The notes: generated from the sequence alone by a model not told the origin. 64,000 bases of DNA from Mycolicibacterium frederiksbergense (GCF_029893345.1 NZ_JARXVE010000001.1:744001-808000); one strand, 5' to 3'; counted from the stretch's first letter, positions 43,011-52,247 are shown. Numbers and translations are program-made.

Positions 43011-43802
43011 CTAGTGAAGCTCGTGAGCGCCGGACACATTGATGGCTTGACCAGAGATTGCTGCTGCATCGTCGGTGACGAGGTAGCCGCACAGGGCCGC
43101 AATATCGTGTGGCGCCATTGGTCGTCCCAGCGGGATCTCGCGGACCATGCCGTCTCGCCAGGTGTTTCGGTCGCTTTCGGCAGTGGCCGAGGCCAATTGC
43201 TTGGCGAGGTCCTCCATCATCGCGGTGTCGGTGATGGCCGGGCATACGGCGTTGGCGGTGATACCCGTCGCGGCGTATTCAAGTGCGATCGATTGGGTAA
43301 GTCCTATGACGGCGAACTTGGATGCCGAATAGTGGGCAATAAAGGGCTCAGCGGTTTTAGCGGCATCGGAGGCGATGTTGATGATCCGGCCCCATCGTTG
43401 CGCGAGCATGTCCGGTAGAACCGCTTGGGCGCAGAGGAATTGGCCTTTGGTGTTGATTGCCATTATGCGGTCCCATTCTGATTCGTGCACCTGCAGGAAC
43501 GGCGCAACGGAGATGACTCCTGCGTTGTTCACCAGAATGCTGATAGGGCCAAGCTGAGTTCGGATGTGGCTCAACGCCGACAGCACCGACTTGCTGTCGG
43601 CGACGTCGGCGCCGACACCTATTGCCGGTACCCCGTGTTCGCGATGCAGCGCATCCGCGGTGCCTTGGGCTGATTCACCGTGGACGTCGATGATGGCGAC
43701 GGGATGACCCGCTCGGCAGAGACGTTCGGCGATCGCAGCGCCGATGCCCCGTGCCGCACCGGTGACCACCGCCGGACGATCAGCAGCCGATGCTTGGGCC
43801 AT
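43011..43802 (-). CDS. Short-chain dehydrogenase/reductase
   Basis: A 263-residue classical SDR with cofactor motif TGAARGIGAAIAE near residues 15-27, NNAGV, the catalytic Ser in NIASDAAK (a variant; usually SS), and YSASKFAVIGLT with catalytic Tyr and Lys. The tail GQAINVSGAHELH is typical of FabG-like enzymes. The substrate is unknown. It begins opposite a long AT-richer promoter region. Confidence 0.9.
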   Translation of the reverse strand: MAQASAADRPAVVTGAARGIGAAIAERLCRAGHPVAIIDVHGESAQGTADALHREHGVPAIGVGADVADSKSVLSALSHIRTQLGPISILVNNAGVISVAPFLQVHESEWDRIMAINTKGQFLCAQAVLPDMLAQRWGRIINIASDAAKTAEPFIAHYSASKFAVIGLTQSIALEYAATGITANAVCPAITDTAMMEDLAKQLASATAESDRNTWRDGMVREIPLGRPMAPHDIAALCGYLVTDDAAAISGQAINVSGAHELH

Positions 43803-44019
43803 TAGTTACCCCCTCGGGTTTTGTGAGTTGTCGTGAACCCCAACGGTAATGACGTCGAAGTCGCCGTCGACCTCATCTGCCGCACACCGCTTACTCACTC
43901 ACACGCCCGTCTTGATTAGGTATAAACCTCCGGCCTTTGAACCTAATATGTGAGCCGGCTCACGTCAAGGTGAATTCCGCGTATTGACTCATGGGCCTGA
44001 CAAACGATTCTTAAGTGGT

Positions 44020-44190
44020 GTGAGAGCACGTCCGACCCCCGTGATCGGCGTCTGCACCGCACGGGAAAGAGCTCGCTGGAGCTCCTGGGACCAAGAAGCC
44101 GCACTGGTGGCAACACCATATGTCGACGCCATCGAACAAGCCTGCGGCGTGCCGGTCGGGTTGATACCCACCAAGATCGCCTGCGCGGCA
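44020..44190 (+). pseudogene. Gamma-glutamyl-GABA hydrolase (PuuD-like), N-terminal fragment
   Basis: From GTG 44020 the frame reads VRARPTPVIGVCTARERARW, then SSWDQEAALVATPYVDAIEQ and ACGVPVGLIP. This matches the first 55 residues of class I glutamine amidotransferase-like peptidase C26 proteins (RPVIGLT...W..WD..A.L.P..YV.AV...GGVPV.LPP). The nucleophile Cys, Glu and His regions are missing. It is a fragment. Confidence 0.7.
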
Positions 44191-44371
44191 GTGACCACAA
44201 GGCCTCGCGGTGGGCGCGTTCGACCGGGCGAGCTTCACGTGGCAGTGCGGGTGACGGCATAGAACGCGACAGCCGGATCTGCTCGACGCCGCACGCGCCA
44301 CAGGGCTAGGACCGCTGGCGCTTTCGCCAACGCGTCGCGGAACACCCACCAACCATGGCGGTATGGCATCC

Positions 44372-44980
44372 CTACAGCCCGGACGGTACGACCTTGCCGT
44401 TGACCGTCACCTCGACCTGGCCGGTCGTCGTGTTGTACTCGATCTTGCCGTGCTCGAACGTCGACACGAGCAGATCGCCGTCGGCATTCACGTCGCTGGT
44501 GGGGACGCCCAGCGGACCCGCCGAGCCGTTATTGCCGCTGATCGCAGGCACGCCGTCCGGATCGCGTGGGATATTCCAGGCCTCCCGAATCTTGCCCCAG
44601 GTGATGTAGGCAGGCGTGCCCGCCTCGTCGTTCTTGGCGACGATCGCGCCGCCCTGGAACTGCTGGAACACCACGCCACTCTCCCGCGTTCCCGCGTTGT
44701 GGTCACCGGTCAGCGGCTTGCCGAGAGTCTGCTTCTGATCCTCGGTTGCCGACGAGTACTTGGCAGCGATCGGGCCGGTCAGAGTCACCTCGACGTCTCT
44801 CTCCCCGATGAGCTTCACTTCCGCAGACTGTGCCGGGGTTTCAATTGTGGAGGTGGAGATCAACCCGACCTGAGGCGGTGCCGACGCGTCGACGCTCCCG
44901 CCATTGCTGCAGCCCACAGTGACCAACGCGATGGCGGCCAGGCCGACGAATGCCGTGTGGCGGTATGCGATCGTCCTCAT
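44372..44980 (-). CDS. Lipoprotein with LGFP repeats
   Basis: A 202-residue exported protein. ATG 44980 gives a signal peptide (MRTIAYRHTAFVGLAAIALV) and lipobox VTVGC. The mature part contains LGFP-type repeats: IAAKYSS...LGKPLTGD...FQGGAIV, and W...GPLGVPTSD...FEHGKIEY. LGFP repeats are found in corynebacterial and mycobacterial envelope proteins, including an Ag85-type mycolyltransferase, and may bind the arabinogalactan-mycolate layer. A cell-wall role is inferred. Monocistronic. Confidence 0.85.
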   Translation of the reverse strand: MRTIAYRHTAFVGLAAIALVTVGCSNGGSVDASAPPQVGLISTSTIETPAQSAEVKLIGERDVEVTLTGPIAAKYSSATEDQKQTLGKPLTGDHNAGTRESGVVFQQFQGGAIVAKNDEAGTPAYITWGKIREAWNIPRDPDGVPAISGNNGSAGPLGVPTSDVNADGDLLVSTFEHGKIEYNTTTGQVEVTVNGKVVPSGL

Positions 44981-45736
44981 CGGTTTCCTCTCGCGTCTTC
45001 CGGTGGTGTGGGTCAAGTTGCGGCTAAACCCCTCGCCCCCGGCCGGGACTATAACCGAACCACGGGAGCGCCGTGGGCGATCGCGGTCTTCGTGGCTCCG
45101 AACAGACCTCCGACGCGGTCATAGCCGGCGCGCCAGAGCACCTGAGTAGAGGATCACCAGTGCTCGATGAAAGCCGCCACGGGCCCGGCGAGCGAGCACC
45201 ACGACATCCCATCGATGTCCGGGACAGCGCAATATGCAGGAGTCGCATATGCAGAGTTACCGGTGAATATCGCCGTTTTCATCTGATGAATGATCTCCGT
45301 GCCGATCGGCTAGATCGGCCCCACGCCAACGATTCGGTCTGGTCGCGCGAAACAAGCTGATAGGCAGCATATTTCGACAGCTTATGGCGGTCGTCCACCA
45401 CGGCTCGGCCTCGATATCGTCACGGACGGTTATGCCCCTCCTCCCTTCACGTTCCGCCAGCAGTACGCGGAACAGTCATGCGGGCGGCGATTGGTCGGTG
45501 GCGCGTTCACGAAGCGACCTTGCCGATGAGTTTTTCCATGAACCGATGATGTTTGGTGTTCTGAGAGGCGGCCAGCAGCCAAGCACGAGACCGCCATATC
45601 CAATGAGACCGGACAGTTCACAGGTTTTCAGGTGTTCACCTCCTCGCACACCTACGCTGAGCAGCGCTGTGCCGCAACGCTGCTCCTGATCTACACAAGG
45701 GAGCGGAACACCTGCGGTCCATGCGAAGGTACTGGT
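44981..45736. other. Long gene-poor stretch
   Basis: Apart from repeat copy L at 45255-45291 I recognise nothing. A minus-strand frame around 45090-45220 (VVVLARRARGGFHRAL) faintly resembles the end of a universal stress protein. No antitoxin gene was found before the VapC-like gene that follows. Confidence 0.35.
45255..45291 (+). repeat. Dispersed repeat, copy L
   Basis: AGTTACCGGTG, core AATATCGCCGT, palindrome TTTTCATCTGATGAATG. The distal left arm is lost. The 3' flank GATCTCCGTGCCGATCGGC matches that of copy K, so these two are recent relatives. Confidence 0.75.
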
Positions 45737-46144
45737 ATGACAACGTTCGTCATCGATGCGCGGGTGGCCATCGACCTCGCTACTCACCGAGCGACGATTC
45801 CACCCGGGCACAGCTTGGCGGCCCCCACGCTGCTGCGTTCGCAGGCACTCGCCCTCGTATACGAATCGGTGCACTGCGGCGAGATCGACGAACGGACCGG
45901 CCGCAAGGTCCTCGACGGTATCCGCGGGCTCCAGATCCGGCTCCTCGGCGACCGATCACTGCAGGACCACGCATGGCGAATAGCCGCCCAGCTGAACTGG
46001 CCGGACACCTATCAGGCCGAATACATCGCACTGACCCAACTGCAGGCGGACGCGCTAGCTACCGCAGACAGAAAACTCGCCGCAGCTGCGCGCGCATTCG
46101 TCCATACCGTGTCCCCAGCCGACATCCTGCGATCATCGAGTTAA
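45737..46144 (+). CDS. vapC: PIN-domain ribonuclease, VapC-type toxin
   Basis: A 135-residue PIN domain from ATG 45737 (MTTFVIDARVAIDLA). The acidic site is recognisable: D7, E43 in LVYESV, D90 and E95 in NWPDTYQAEYIAL, and D111 in ATADRKLAAAA. VapC toxins cleave tRNA or rRNA when freed from their VapB antitoxin. No vapB-like gene precedes it, so either the antitoxin is unlinked or lost, or this is a PIN nuclease with another role. Confidence 0.82.
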   Translation: MTTFVIDARVAIDLATHRATIPPGHSLAAPTLLRSQALALVYESVHCGEIDERTGRKVLDGIRGLQIRLLGDRSLQDHAWRIAAQLNWPDTYQAEYIALTQLQADALATADRKLAAAARAFVHTVSPADILRSSS

Positions 46145-46191
46145 AGCACGCAGATCCGCGTCTCGACTAAAGAATCGGGTGCGGAAAGCGT

Positions 46192-46299
46192 TCATCGGAG
46201 GTCTTTGACCATCGCGAGCCCGAGCGGTCCGTTGCCCTGGCCGATCACGCGAAATCCCTTCGTCCGGTAGAGATATCCCCGGACCTTGGACGGCGCAGG
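46192..46299 (-). pseudogene. Possible GNAT acetyltransferase tail
   Basis: The minus-strand frame reads KVRGYLYRTKGFRVIGQGNG and ends LAMVKDLR. This resembles the last strands of GNAT acetyltransferases (LY.k.GF...G), but only about 35 residues remain. Confidence 0.3.
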
Positions 46300-46423
46300 C
46301 TAACAGCGGTACATCGGCGATCCCTCAGTGAGGCCTCGGCGGGCGATGCCAATGTCAATAATCATCGCGGCATCCAACTGGTACGAGCGAACACCGTAAG
46401 CCAAAGTCGCCACGACACGCTGC

Positions 46424-46447
46424 CTTGCATCGGATGAATCACGGACG
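46424..46447 (+). repeat. Dispersed repeat, copy M (right end)
   Basis: GCATCGGATGAATCACGG matches the right arm; nothing of the left is recognisable. Confidence 0.5.
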
Positions 46448-46582
46448 TTTCGAGTACCGACCCCCACGCTTCGTTACGGATTGACTAGGCGAAACGTCCT
46501 TGACGGCATCAGTTTTCGGTAGGTGATGGAACCAACCACCCGCCAACGAGGCGGCCGTAACATCCAGCGTTTTGGTGACCGG

Positions 46583-47251
46583 TTACAGCATGGCGCCGGT
46601 GGCCTGGCTATACAAGTCTGCGGCCGCGCCCATCGCGGCCATGACGGTGTTGTAGTAGCTAGTTCCGACCCCGCCTTGGTAATCGAGCAGTTGTGGGTTC
46701 TGCGCGAGCGTGGCCGCCAGCACAGTGTCACCGCCGATGCCGTAAATCTTGAACGCCTCAGTGAACCGGGCGATGAACCGGGCGATCGCCTTGTTGGGGT
46801 CTTGACGTTCGGCGACGGTGCCGAAACTGGCTTTCTCCTGGAACAGACCGATGACCTCATCATCTGCGGTGCCAGCGCCGCCGTAGGCTTGCACACCGCC
46901 GGACGCGGTCGGGCGGAAAGTGGACTCGATTTTTGCGGTGGCGATGACAGTCTTGATCTGGTCTTCGTTCAGCCTGGCGGCCTGGCCCTGGCTCACGATG
47001 GCTTTGACGATGTCCTGCGCGCTGGAGTCTTTGGTCACGACGACCGGTCTCGGGGCGGTGGCTGCCGCGGCGCTTCGGGTGACCGCGTCGCCTGCCGGCC
47101 GTTGCTCAACTGCGTCGCCCGCAGACGATTGCCCAATCGCGACCGTTGTATGCCGGTGCATCGGCGGAAAAAGCAGAGTGGCACCGCCGAGACCAGTAAC
47201 AACGAGAACGCTGCTGATGATCCTCTTTACTAGTTTCTGTTTTCCGAACAT
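46583..47251 (-). CDS. Membrane-anchored lysozyme-like (lytic transglycosylase-type) protein
   Basis: From ATG 47251 a 222-residue protein with an N-terminal transmembrane/signal helix (RIISSVLVVTGLGGATLLF), an Ala-rich linker and a goose-lysozyme-like domain. The domain has QIKTVIATAKIESTFRPTAS with a candidate catalytic Glu, then GLFQEKASFGTVAERQDPNK and TEAFKIYGIGGDTVLAATLA. Similar domains occur in mycobacteriophage tape-measure or lysin proteins and in actinobacterial envelope proteins. Peptidoglycan cleavage outside the membrane is inferred. A 32-residue N-terminal extension is possible. Confidence 0.65.
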   Translation of the reverse strand: MFGKQKLVKRIISSVLVVTGLGGATLLFPPMHRHTTVAIGQSSAGDAVEQRPAGDAVTRSAAAATAPRPVVVTKDSSAQDIVKAIVSQGQAARLNEDQIKTVIATAKIESTFRPTASGGVQAYGGAGTADDEVIGLFQEKASFGTVAERQDPNKAIARFIARFTEAFKIYGIGGDTVLAATLAQNPQLLDYQGGVGTSYYNTVMAAMGAAADLYSQATGAML

Positions 47252-47747
47252 CTCGATTGGTCGATCGACTTTTGGCACAGTCTTGCTCTCTTCTATGGGG
47301 GTTTGAACTTGTGGATCCGTGTGTCGGACACGGACACCCCCCTCCAACCCCGCCTCTCGGCGCTGAAAACAGGGTTGGACCGCGCACTGGTCGCTATGCG
47401 GCGACTAAGCACCGATCCGACCAGATGCGCGCCAGAAAAAATCTGCTGCATGCGTTACAGCTGCAGTGGCGCAGAGTTTGTCCGCCACCGACACGTCACA
47501 CTCGTCGCAACTACGACCCTTATTTGCCACGATGTGATCCACGCCACGCAGCCTGGTGCTACCACGCTGCAGTCGTTGGCCGAGAACTGTATTGGAAGAT
47601 CCGGAATCTGGCAAAACGCCTGCACAAGGTTGCACGAACAGCGGTGTGAGCACACATGACTGGTGATCGGCTGTCCGATTGCTGACAGGAGCGTTCACCT
47701 GATCTCAAGGCACTACTACGTCGTGAGCTCGCGCACATGAAGACCCA
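47252..47747. other. 500-bp region without recognised gene
   Basis: No frame has convincing coding character on either strand. It separates the lysozyme-like gene from a small hypothetical gene. Confidence 0.35.
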
Positions 47748-48140
47748 GTGAACGATCACGCCACTTTGCCGCAGAACGACCTCGCGATGAAGCCGAAAAC
47801 CATGTGGCAGGCCGCGGGGGTGAACTATGACGACGAAATCTGGAGCCCGATAATCAGCCACGACTGGCTGCCATTCCCGTTCCGAGATTGGCGCGCGCTG
47901 GCTAACCGCGAGACCACGTGGACGGAAGTGATCGACGCGCAGACGGGCGAACGCGATGGCAACATGTGTGTGTTCGGGCACCACGACATTCACGAAGCCG
48001 AGTTAGAGTTCGGCGATCGCAATGATTTGGACTTCGACGTGTCCTGGCACGGCCTGTGCGACATCTTCTGGGATGACGATTTCGGGCAGCGCGTACCTTT
48101 CGCCGCAACAGCTAAGGCACGCTTTGGCGACGTCCCATGA
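47748..48140 (+). CDS. Hypothetical acidic protein
   Basis: A 130-residue soluble, tryptophan-rich protein from GTG 47748; ATG 47787 (MKPKTMWQAAGVNYDDEIWS) is a good alternative start. Conspicuous segments are SHDWLPFPFRDWRALANRET and the acidic DLDFDVSWHGLCDIFWDDDF. No family is recognised. No partner gene is adjacent; repeat copy N follows 130 bp downstream. Confidence 0.45.
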   Translation: MNDHATLPQNDLAMKPKTMWQAAGVNYDDEIWSPIISHDWLPFPFRDWRALANRETTWTEVIDAQTGERDGNMCVFGHHDIHEAELEFGDRNDLDFDVSWHGLCDIFWDDDFGQRVPFAATAKARFGDVP

Positions 48141-48269
48141 ATGGGTGCGAAGAAGACGATGCCAGTGCGTTCCTGGAGCGCTTCGCGCTCTACCTCAGTA
48201 CTGGCATCGTGCTCCTCAAGCCCCTTCACCGCTTCCCAAGGCTACTGATCTTCGGTACCACGAGCCCAG

Positions 48270-48333
48270 TAATACAGCAGACTCGAATATGGCGGGTAGC
48301 CCGCAAAAATCGGCGTCTTCATCCGATAAACCA
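48270..48333 (+). repeat. Dispersed repeat, copy N (diverged)
   Basis: A full-length but diverged copy: CGAATATGGCGGGTAGCC, then core and CTTCATCCGATAAACC. It aligns without gaps to the others. Confidence 0.65.
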
Positions 48334-48452
48334 TTGGAGCCCAATAGTTTTCGGCTGCCCAGATTGCTCGCCTCCCATTGTGTGGTCCAGTCGCCGATGC
48401 GGCTCGAGGTTGGCTGGACTCGGAGCGGTCAAGCGTCCATGCGCAGTCGCCG

Positions 48453-48881
48453 CTAGGTGCAAGGATATTGCCCGTTGAGCACACAGTTCGATGGTGGTGC
48501 GTAGAAGCCGGACAACACGCCTCTCAGACCACCCGCGGCCGAACCACCGGGTGCAATGATGCGATTCCAATTCACGGGGGTGAGAACATAGTGCGTGCCA
48601 TATTGCGTAAGGGTGCTACTCCACGTGTGCGAGACGGATTCTCCCGCCGGCAAGTCGAATTCAAGCCTCCAATCGGATAGCGGCATCGTGCTCCAGTTGG
48701 TGATGGTGAAGTGGGCAATGAAACCGGTCTGCCACGTCGATGACACCGATAACCTCGCCGCGGCCGCAGCCGCATGAGCGACGGGGGTGATGGCAAGTCC
48801 AGGGATGGCAACTATCAACGCCGACGCGGTTACGTGAAGCGCTGTGCGCCAGCGCTTCACGCATTTGTCCAATCTCGCCAT
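48453..48881 (-). CDS. Secreted stand-alone CBM2 carbohydrate-binding protein
   Basis: From ATG 48881 a 142-residue exported protein: a signal peptide (RTALHVTASALIVAIPGLAI ending near VAHAA) and one family 2 carbohydrate-binding module. The module shows WQTGFIAHFTITNWSTMPLS, WRLEFDLPAGESVSHTWSS, WNRIIAPGGSAAGGLRG and the closing NCVLNGQYPC; Cys and Trp positions fit CBM2. No catalytic domain is attached. It may bind cellulose or chitin, as do similar small proteins in mycobacteria. Confidence 0.85.
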   Translation of the reverse strand: MARLDKCVKRWRTALHVTASALIVAIPGLAITPVAHAAAAAARLSVSSTWQTGFIAHFTITNWSTMPLSDWRLEFDLPAGESVSHTWSSTLTQYGTHYVLTPVNWNRIIAPGGSAAGGLRGVLSGFYAPPSNCVLNGQYPCT

Positions 48882-49152
48882 GGTGGCCAACGCTAAAGCC
48901 AAACACGCGATATCGGCCCCTCGCATCGCGGGCATGCTGCAGTACCTTTGCTCAACCGAAACCGTCACGAAATCTCTAGCCTCGATGCTGGGTTCTGAGC
49001 GAAGCACGGTCTTGGCTTGTTACCGACGTCGACCTCGATCGGCCGCGTTGTCCGGATTCAAGACGACGCGGTCGCTGACAAGGTGATTAGATCCCGTGTC
49101 GTTCGTCATCGTGATGTGGTGGATGTCGACGACGTCGCCGGGACATCTGTGG

Positions 49153-50127
49153 TTATGCCGCGGCGTCCCACCAGTTGAGCAACCGGGTCCCGTACAGGGT
49201 GAGCCATTTGGAAGGTTCTCCGGCGGCAACGTCGACTTCGAACCACACTCGTCCGGGTTGGCGACCGGCCTGTAGCCAGGTGCCGTCGGGCTGCTGGGCA
49301 GCGCGAACGATGCTGATTGCCTCAGTCATCCGAGGATCAGGAAGCGCGCCATCGTGCAGCCCGGCCAGGCGGAAGTATTCGCATGCGTTGAGGGCGCTAT
49401 ATGACCAGCGAATTGGGTAGGCGAAGTCGTTTATCCATTGCGCCACCGGCTCATTGGTCGACAGCCGACGAACGAGCTGGCGTTCGAGGAGGTATTCCTC
49501 GCCGCGACGGCGCGCAGCGCGGGTGTCCGCCGTTCCTCCGGTGGCCACCTCGTGGGGGAGCAATCCCTTGAGTGAATTCAGGGTCGAATGAAACGACGAC
49601 CGGTGCGACCCGTCGACCCACTCGCAGTTCCACCCGCCGTCGGGTAACTGGTGCTCGAGGAACCAATCGACGATGGCAGTGACGTCCACACCCAGCCACA
49701 CACCATTGGCCACTGTCCAGGCGTTGATGCAACAATCCACCTCGCCGGACCAGTAGGGCGAGCCGTCGTAGTCCCAGCGGCTGTGCTCGTCGAGCAACTC
49801 AGCGGTCCGGCGTTCACGAAGCACGGATGCGTCAAGGCCCCACTCGCGCAATGTGTTCAACGTCCACGTGGTCGCCGTCCACGGCTGACCTCCTTCGGAC
49901 GCCTCAGTACCGGCGAAGTCATAGTCCTCGGGGAAGAAGGAACCACCGGCCCATTGGCCGTCATCACCTTGCCAAGCCAGCAGGCGTGCACCGAAGCCCT
50001 CGGTCGCGATCCGTGTCCGCGTCGCCTCCCACGTCTGAGGTGACGCGCCAAGCAGATCGCGCTCAACTTGCCAGCGCAAAGCCGGATCTGACTCCAAGAG
50101 CCAATCCTCCAACGGCCGTCTCGTCAC
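49153..50127 (-). CDS. Terpene-cyclase-fold (alpha-toroid) protein, squalene-hopene-like
   Basis: A 324-residue protein of the prenyltransferase/squalene-oxidase-repeat superfamily. Repeated QW-like motifs are visible: GDDGQWAGGSFFP, LPDGGWNCEWVDG and QQPDGTWLQAG, with alternate helices between them. It is half the length of a hopene cyclase and lacks the DxDD motif, so it is not a typical cyclase. Relatives are annotated as squalene cyclase or hypothetical. The role is unknown; cytoplasmic. Confidence 0.7.
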   Translation of the reverse strand: MTRRPLEDWLLESDPALRWQVERDLLGASPQTWEATRTRIATEGFGARLLAWQGDDGQWAGGSFFPEDYDFAGTEASEGGQPWTATTWTLNTLREWGLDASVLRERRTAELLDEHSRWDYDGSPYWSGEVDCCINAWTVANGVWLGVDVTAIVDWFLEHQLPDGGWNCEWVDGSHRSSFHSTLNSLKGLLPHEVATGGTADTRAARRRGEEYLLERQLVRRLSTNEPVAQWINDFAYPIRWSYSALNACEYFRLAGLHDGALPDPRMTEAISIVRAAQQPDGTWLQAGRQPGRVWFEVDVAAGEPSKWLTLYGTRLLNWWDAAA

Positions 50128-50234
50128 AGGACCAAACTAATAGAACGAGCCGACAGATGGGCTTCGATCGAGGCCGGGCCTCTCCCTGCTACACCCGGAC
50201 TGTTTCAGGCTTTCTCAACTCAGCACTGGCAGTG

Positions 50235-50579
50235 CTACTTCGCCACGAAGGCACTGATGTCCCCGAGTGCGTCCTCTGCTTGACCGCCCAAGTCCGGGTC
50301 GTCGAGCAACTCTTCGAGCCGGCGAACCACATCAGGACTTACGGCGCGGTGAAGTCTCCCGATGTGGCCCATGCACGTGACGGCCAGAGCCCTGACCTGC
50401 TGGTCGACGCCAAGAGAAGAAAGCTGGCGCAGCAGAACGAGCTCGACCCCTCTGCGGTCTGGATCGTCATAGGTCAAGGCCAGCAGCGCCCTGGTGGCCG
50501 CTGTTATGTCCGCACCCTCCAGGTCGGACATTATGGTCGCCCTCCAGCCTTCCAGCTCCTGCTGTTGGCGATCCGTCAT
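50235..50579 (-). CDS. Small HEAT-repeat-like protein
   Basis: A 114-residue all-helical protein from ATG 50579 (MTDRQQQELEGWRATIMSDL). It has HEAT-like repeats in VDQQVRALAVTCMGHIGRLH and VVRRLEELLDDPDLGGQAED. Similar small proteins next to NTPases or restriction genes act as scaffold or immunity proteins; here no such partner is adjacent. The frame could start 29 codons earlier. Confidence 0.6.
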   Translation of the reverse strand: MTDRQQQELEGWRATIMSDLEGADITAATRALLALTYDDPDRRGVELVLLRQLSSLGVDQQVRALAVTCMGHIGRLHRAVSPDVVRRLEELLDDPDLGGQAEDALGDISAFVAK

Positions 50580-50684
50580 GGCTCCTGTTCCTGAATCGAA
50601 AGACGCTGGTGGCCTTGCCATCCCCGATCGGTAACCAATTATGCTCCCCCGTCGAAGGAGCACCACCCTCCGCCGGCCCTTCTC

Positions 50685-52115
50685 CTACACGCCGGGAACG
50701 TGCACGCGCTGCGCCAGCCACGGCAGCGCATTGGCGAACGCCGTCGCCGCGAACTGCCAGGTGTGGTAGCCGGGATACACGCGCAGCGAACAGCCGATGC
50801 CAACCGCGACGGCGGCTGAGCAGAGGTCGGGTACTGCCCCCTTCTCCCGGAACTCGTCAGCGTCATCGTGGCCGCCGAAACCGACAGGTGCGAGATGTTG
50901 ATCGGGACGGTTCGGCAGACTCTTCGTCTTGTCGTCAGCAGGCTCCTGCGAGTCGTCGAAATACCCCGCCACGCCGGCGTACGGTCCATGCTTGGCCATC
51001 ACCGTTCGCGGGTCGAATGTCGCCCACGCATTGGCATCGCCACCATAGAGCCGGCTGATCGTCTGCTCCTTGGTTCCCGAATTCGGTCCCCGGTCGCCCC
51101 CGATGTCGTCGAACGTTTGGAACATATCGGGGTGCATCACCGTCAGGTCGATGGCGCAGGTGCCACCCATCGACCATCCGACCACGCCCCAGTTCGCGGC
51201 GTTCGAAGACGCACCGAAGCGAGAGATGACATACGGGCGGACGTCCATGGTCAAGTGGTCGGCGGCGTTGCCGCGCGGACCGTTCACGCACTCGGTGTCG
51301 TTGTTGAAGCTCCCACCGGAATCGACAAAGACAAAGACCGGCGCTGCTCCCCCGTGTGCTTTGGCGAAGCTATCGATCACCTCGATCGCGTTACCGGCCC
51401 GCATCCAGTTTGTCGGATTGCTGAACTCCCCTGCGATCATCATGACGACAGGGAGCGGCGGTGGAGTGGCGCCGCCGAACCAGGCCGGTGGCAGGTAGAC
51501 ATACTCACGCCGGTGCGTGAATCCACTTGCGTCGGAGGGAATGTCGATTGCAATCACCTTCCCTGTGTCAGGTCGGGTGTTGCGCATGCCGACAAGTGCG
51601 GCTGCATCCGTCTCGTCTGGAAGTGGGCCCGACGTGAGATCTCCCCACGCACGCTGCACCGTCGGGTAATAGCCGACCCAGCCATTGAGCGCGAGCAGCG
51701 CGCAAATCAACGTCAACGGGATTACCGACGTAGACAGAGCCCGCCGCCACCATCGGGTACCGCGAAAACCCACGATCGCCACCGCCACGGAACCGGCGAA
51801 CACTGCCGTCCACACCCAGAGCCTCATCGGCGCCGGATCGGATGCCAGCCCTTGCGAGTTCATGTAAGCGCGGGCCGCAAGGGTGACGACGACACCAAGG
51901 GCCGCACAGATGGGTATCCACAGCGTCCGCCAACGTCGCGTGCGCCATCCGATCGCGGCGACCAGCACGAGGATCGTCGCGATCTCGATGCTCAGCGGAA
52001 GCCAACCACCGAGCAGCGAGATCCCATGCCCAAATCGCTTGAAATCGGGATCCGGCATCGGAGGCATCGGTGTCGGAACCGGCGGCCCGGTTGTCGCTGA
52101 ACCGTTGGGCGGCAC
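50685..52115 (-). CDS. Membrane-anchored esterase (Ag85/esterase-D-like)
   Basis: A 476-residue protein with four N-terminal transmembrane helices (about residues 33-60, 66-84, 98-116 and 126-146) and an extracytoplasmic alpha/beta hydrolase domain. Catalytic elements: GWSMGGTCAIDL (Ser nucleophile), GFGGHDDADEFR (acid region) and YPGYHTWQFA (His). The layout matches mycobacterial putative esterases related to Ag85 mycolyltransferases. It probably acts on envelope lipids or esters. It is 105 bp upstream of the HEAT-like gene on the same strand. Confidence 0.82.
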   Translation of the reverse strand: MPPNGSATTGPPVPTPMPPMPDPDFKRFGHGISLLGGWLPLSIEIATILVLVAAIGWRTRRWRTLWIPICAALGVVVTLAARAYMNSQGLASDPAPMRLWVWTAVFAGSVAVAIVGFRGTRWWRRALSTSVIPLTLICALLALNGWVGYYPTVQRAWGDLTSGPLPDETDAAALVGMRNTRPDTGKVIAIDIPSDASGFTHRREYVYLPPAWFGGATPPPLPVVMMIAGEFSNPTNWMRAGNAIEVIDSFAKAHGGAAPVFVFVDSGGSFNNDTECVNGPRGNAADHLTMDVRPYVISRFGASSNAANWGVVGWSMGGTCAIDLTVMHPDMFQTFDDIGGDRGPNSGTKEQTISRLYGGDANAWATFDPRTVMAKHGPYAGVAGYFDDSQEPADDKTKSLPNRPDQHLAPVGFGGHDDADEFREKGAVPDLCSAAVAVGIGCSLRVYPGYHTWQFAATAFANALPWLAQRVHVPGV

Positions 52116-52247
52116 GGCATCAGTATGCGAGCGTTGACTGAGAAAAACCTGGCCCGTCCCTGACAGAGAACAGGACGGCTGAGCAACCTACTCACGACTT
52201 CTCATCGACACTCATTTGGCCCGTGCTGGAAGCTCTGACTCAAAGAG

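Noticed and set aside
45090..45220. A universal-stress-protein-like tail on the minus strand
   Set aside because: Only a dozen residues look similar and the frame has stops; too weak to annotate.
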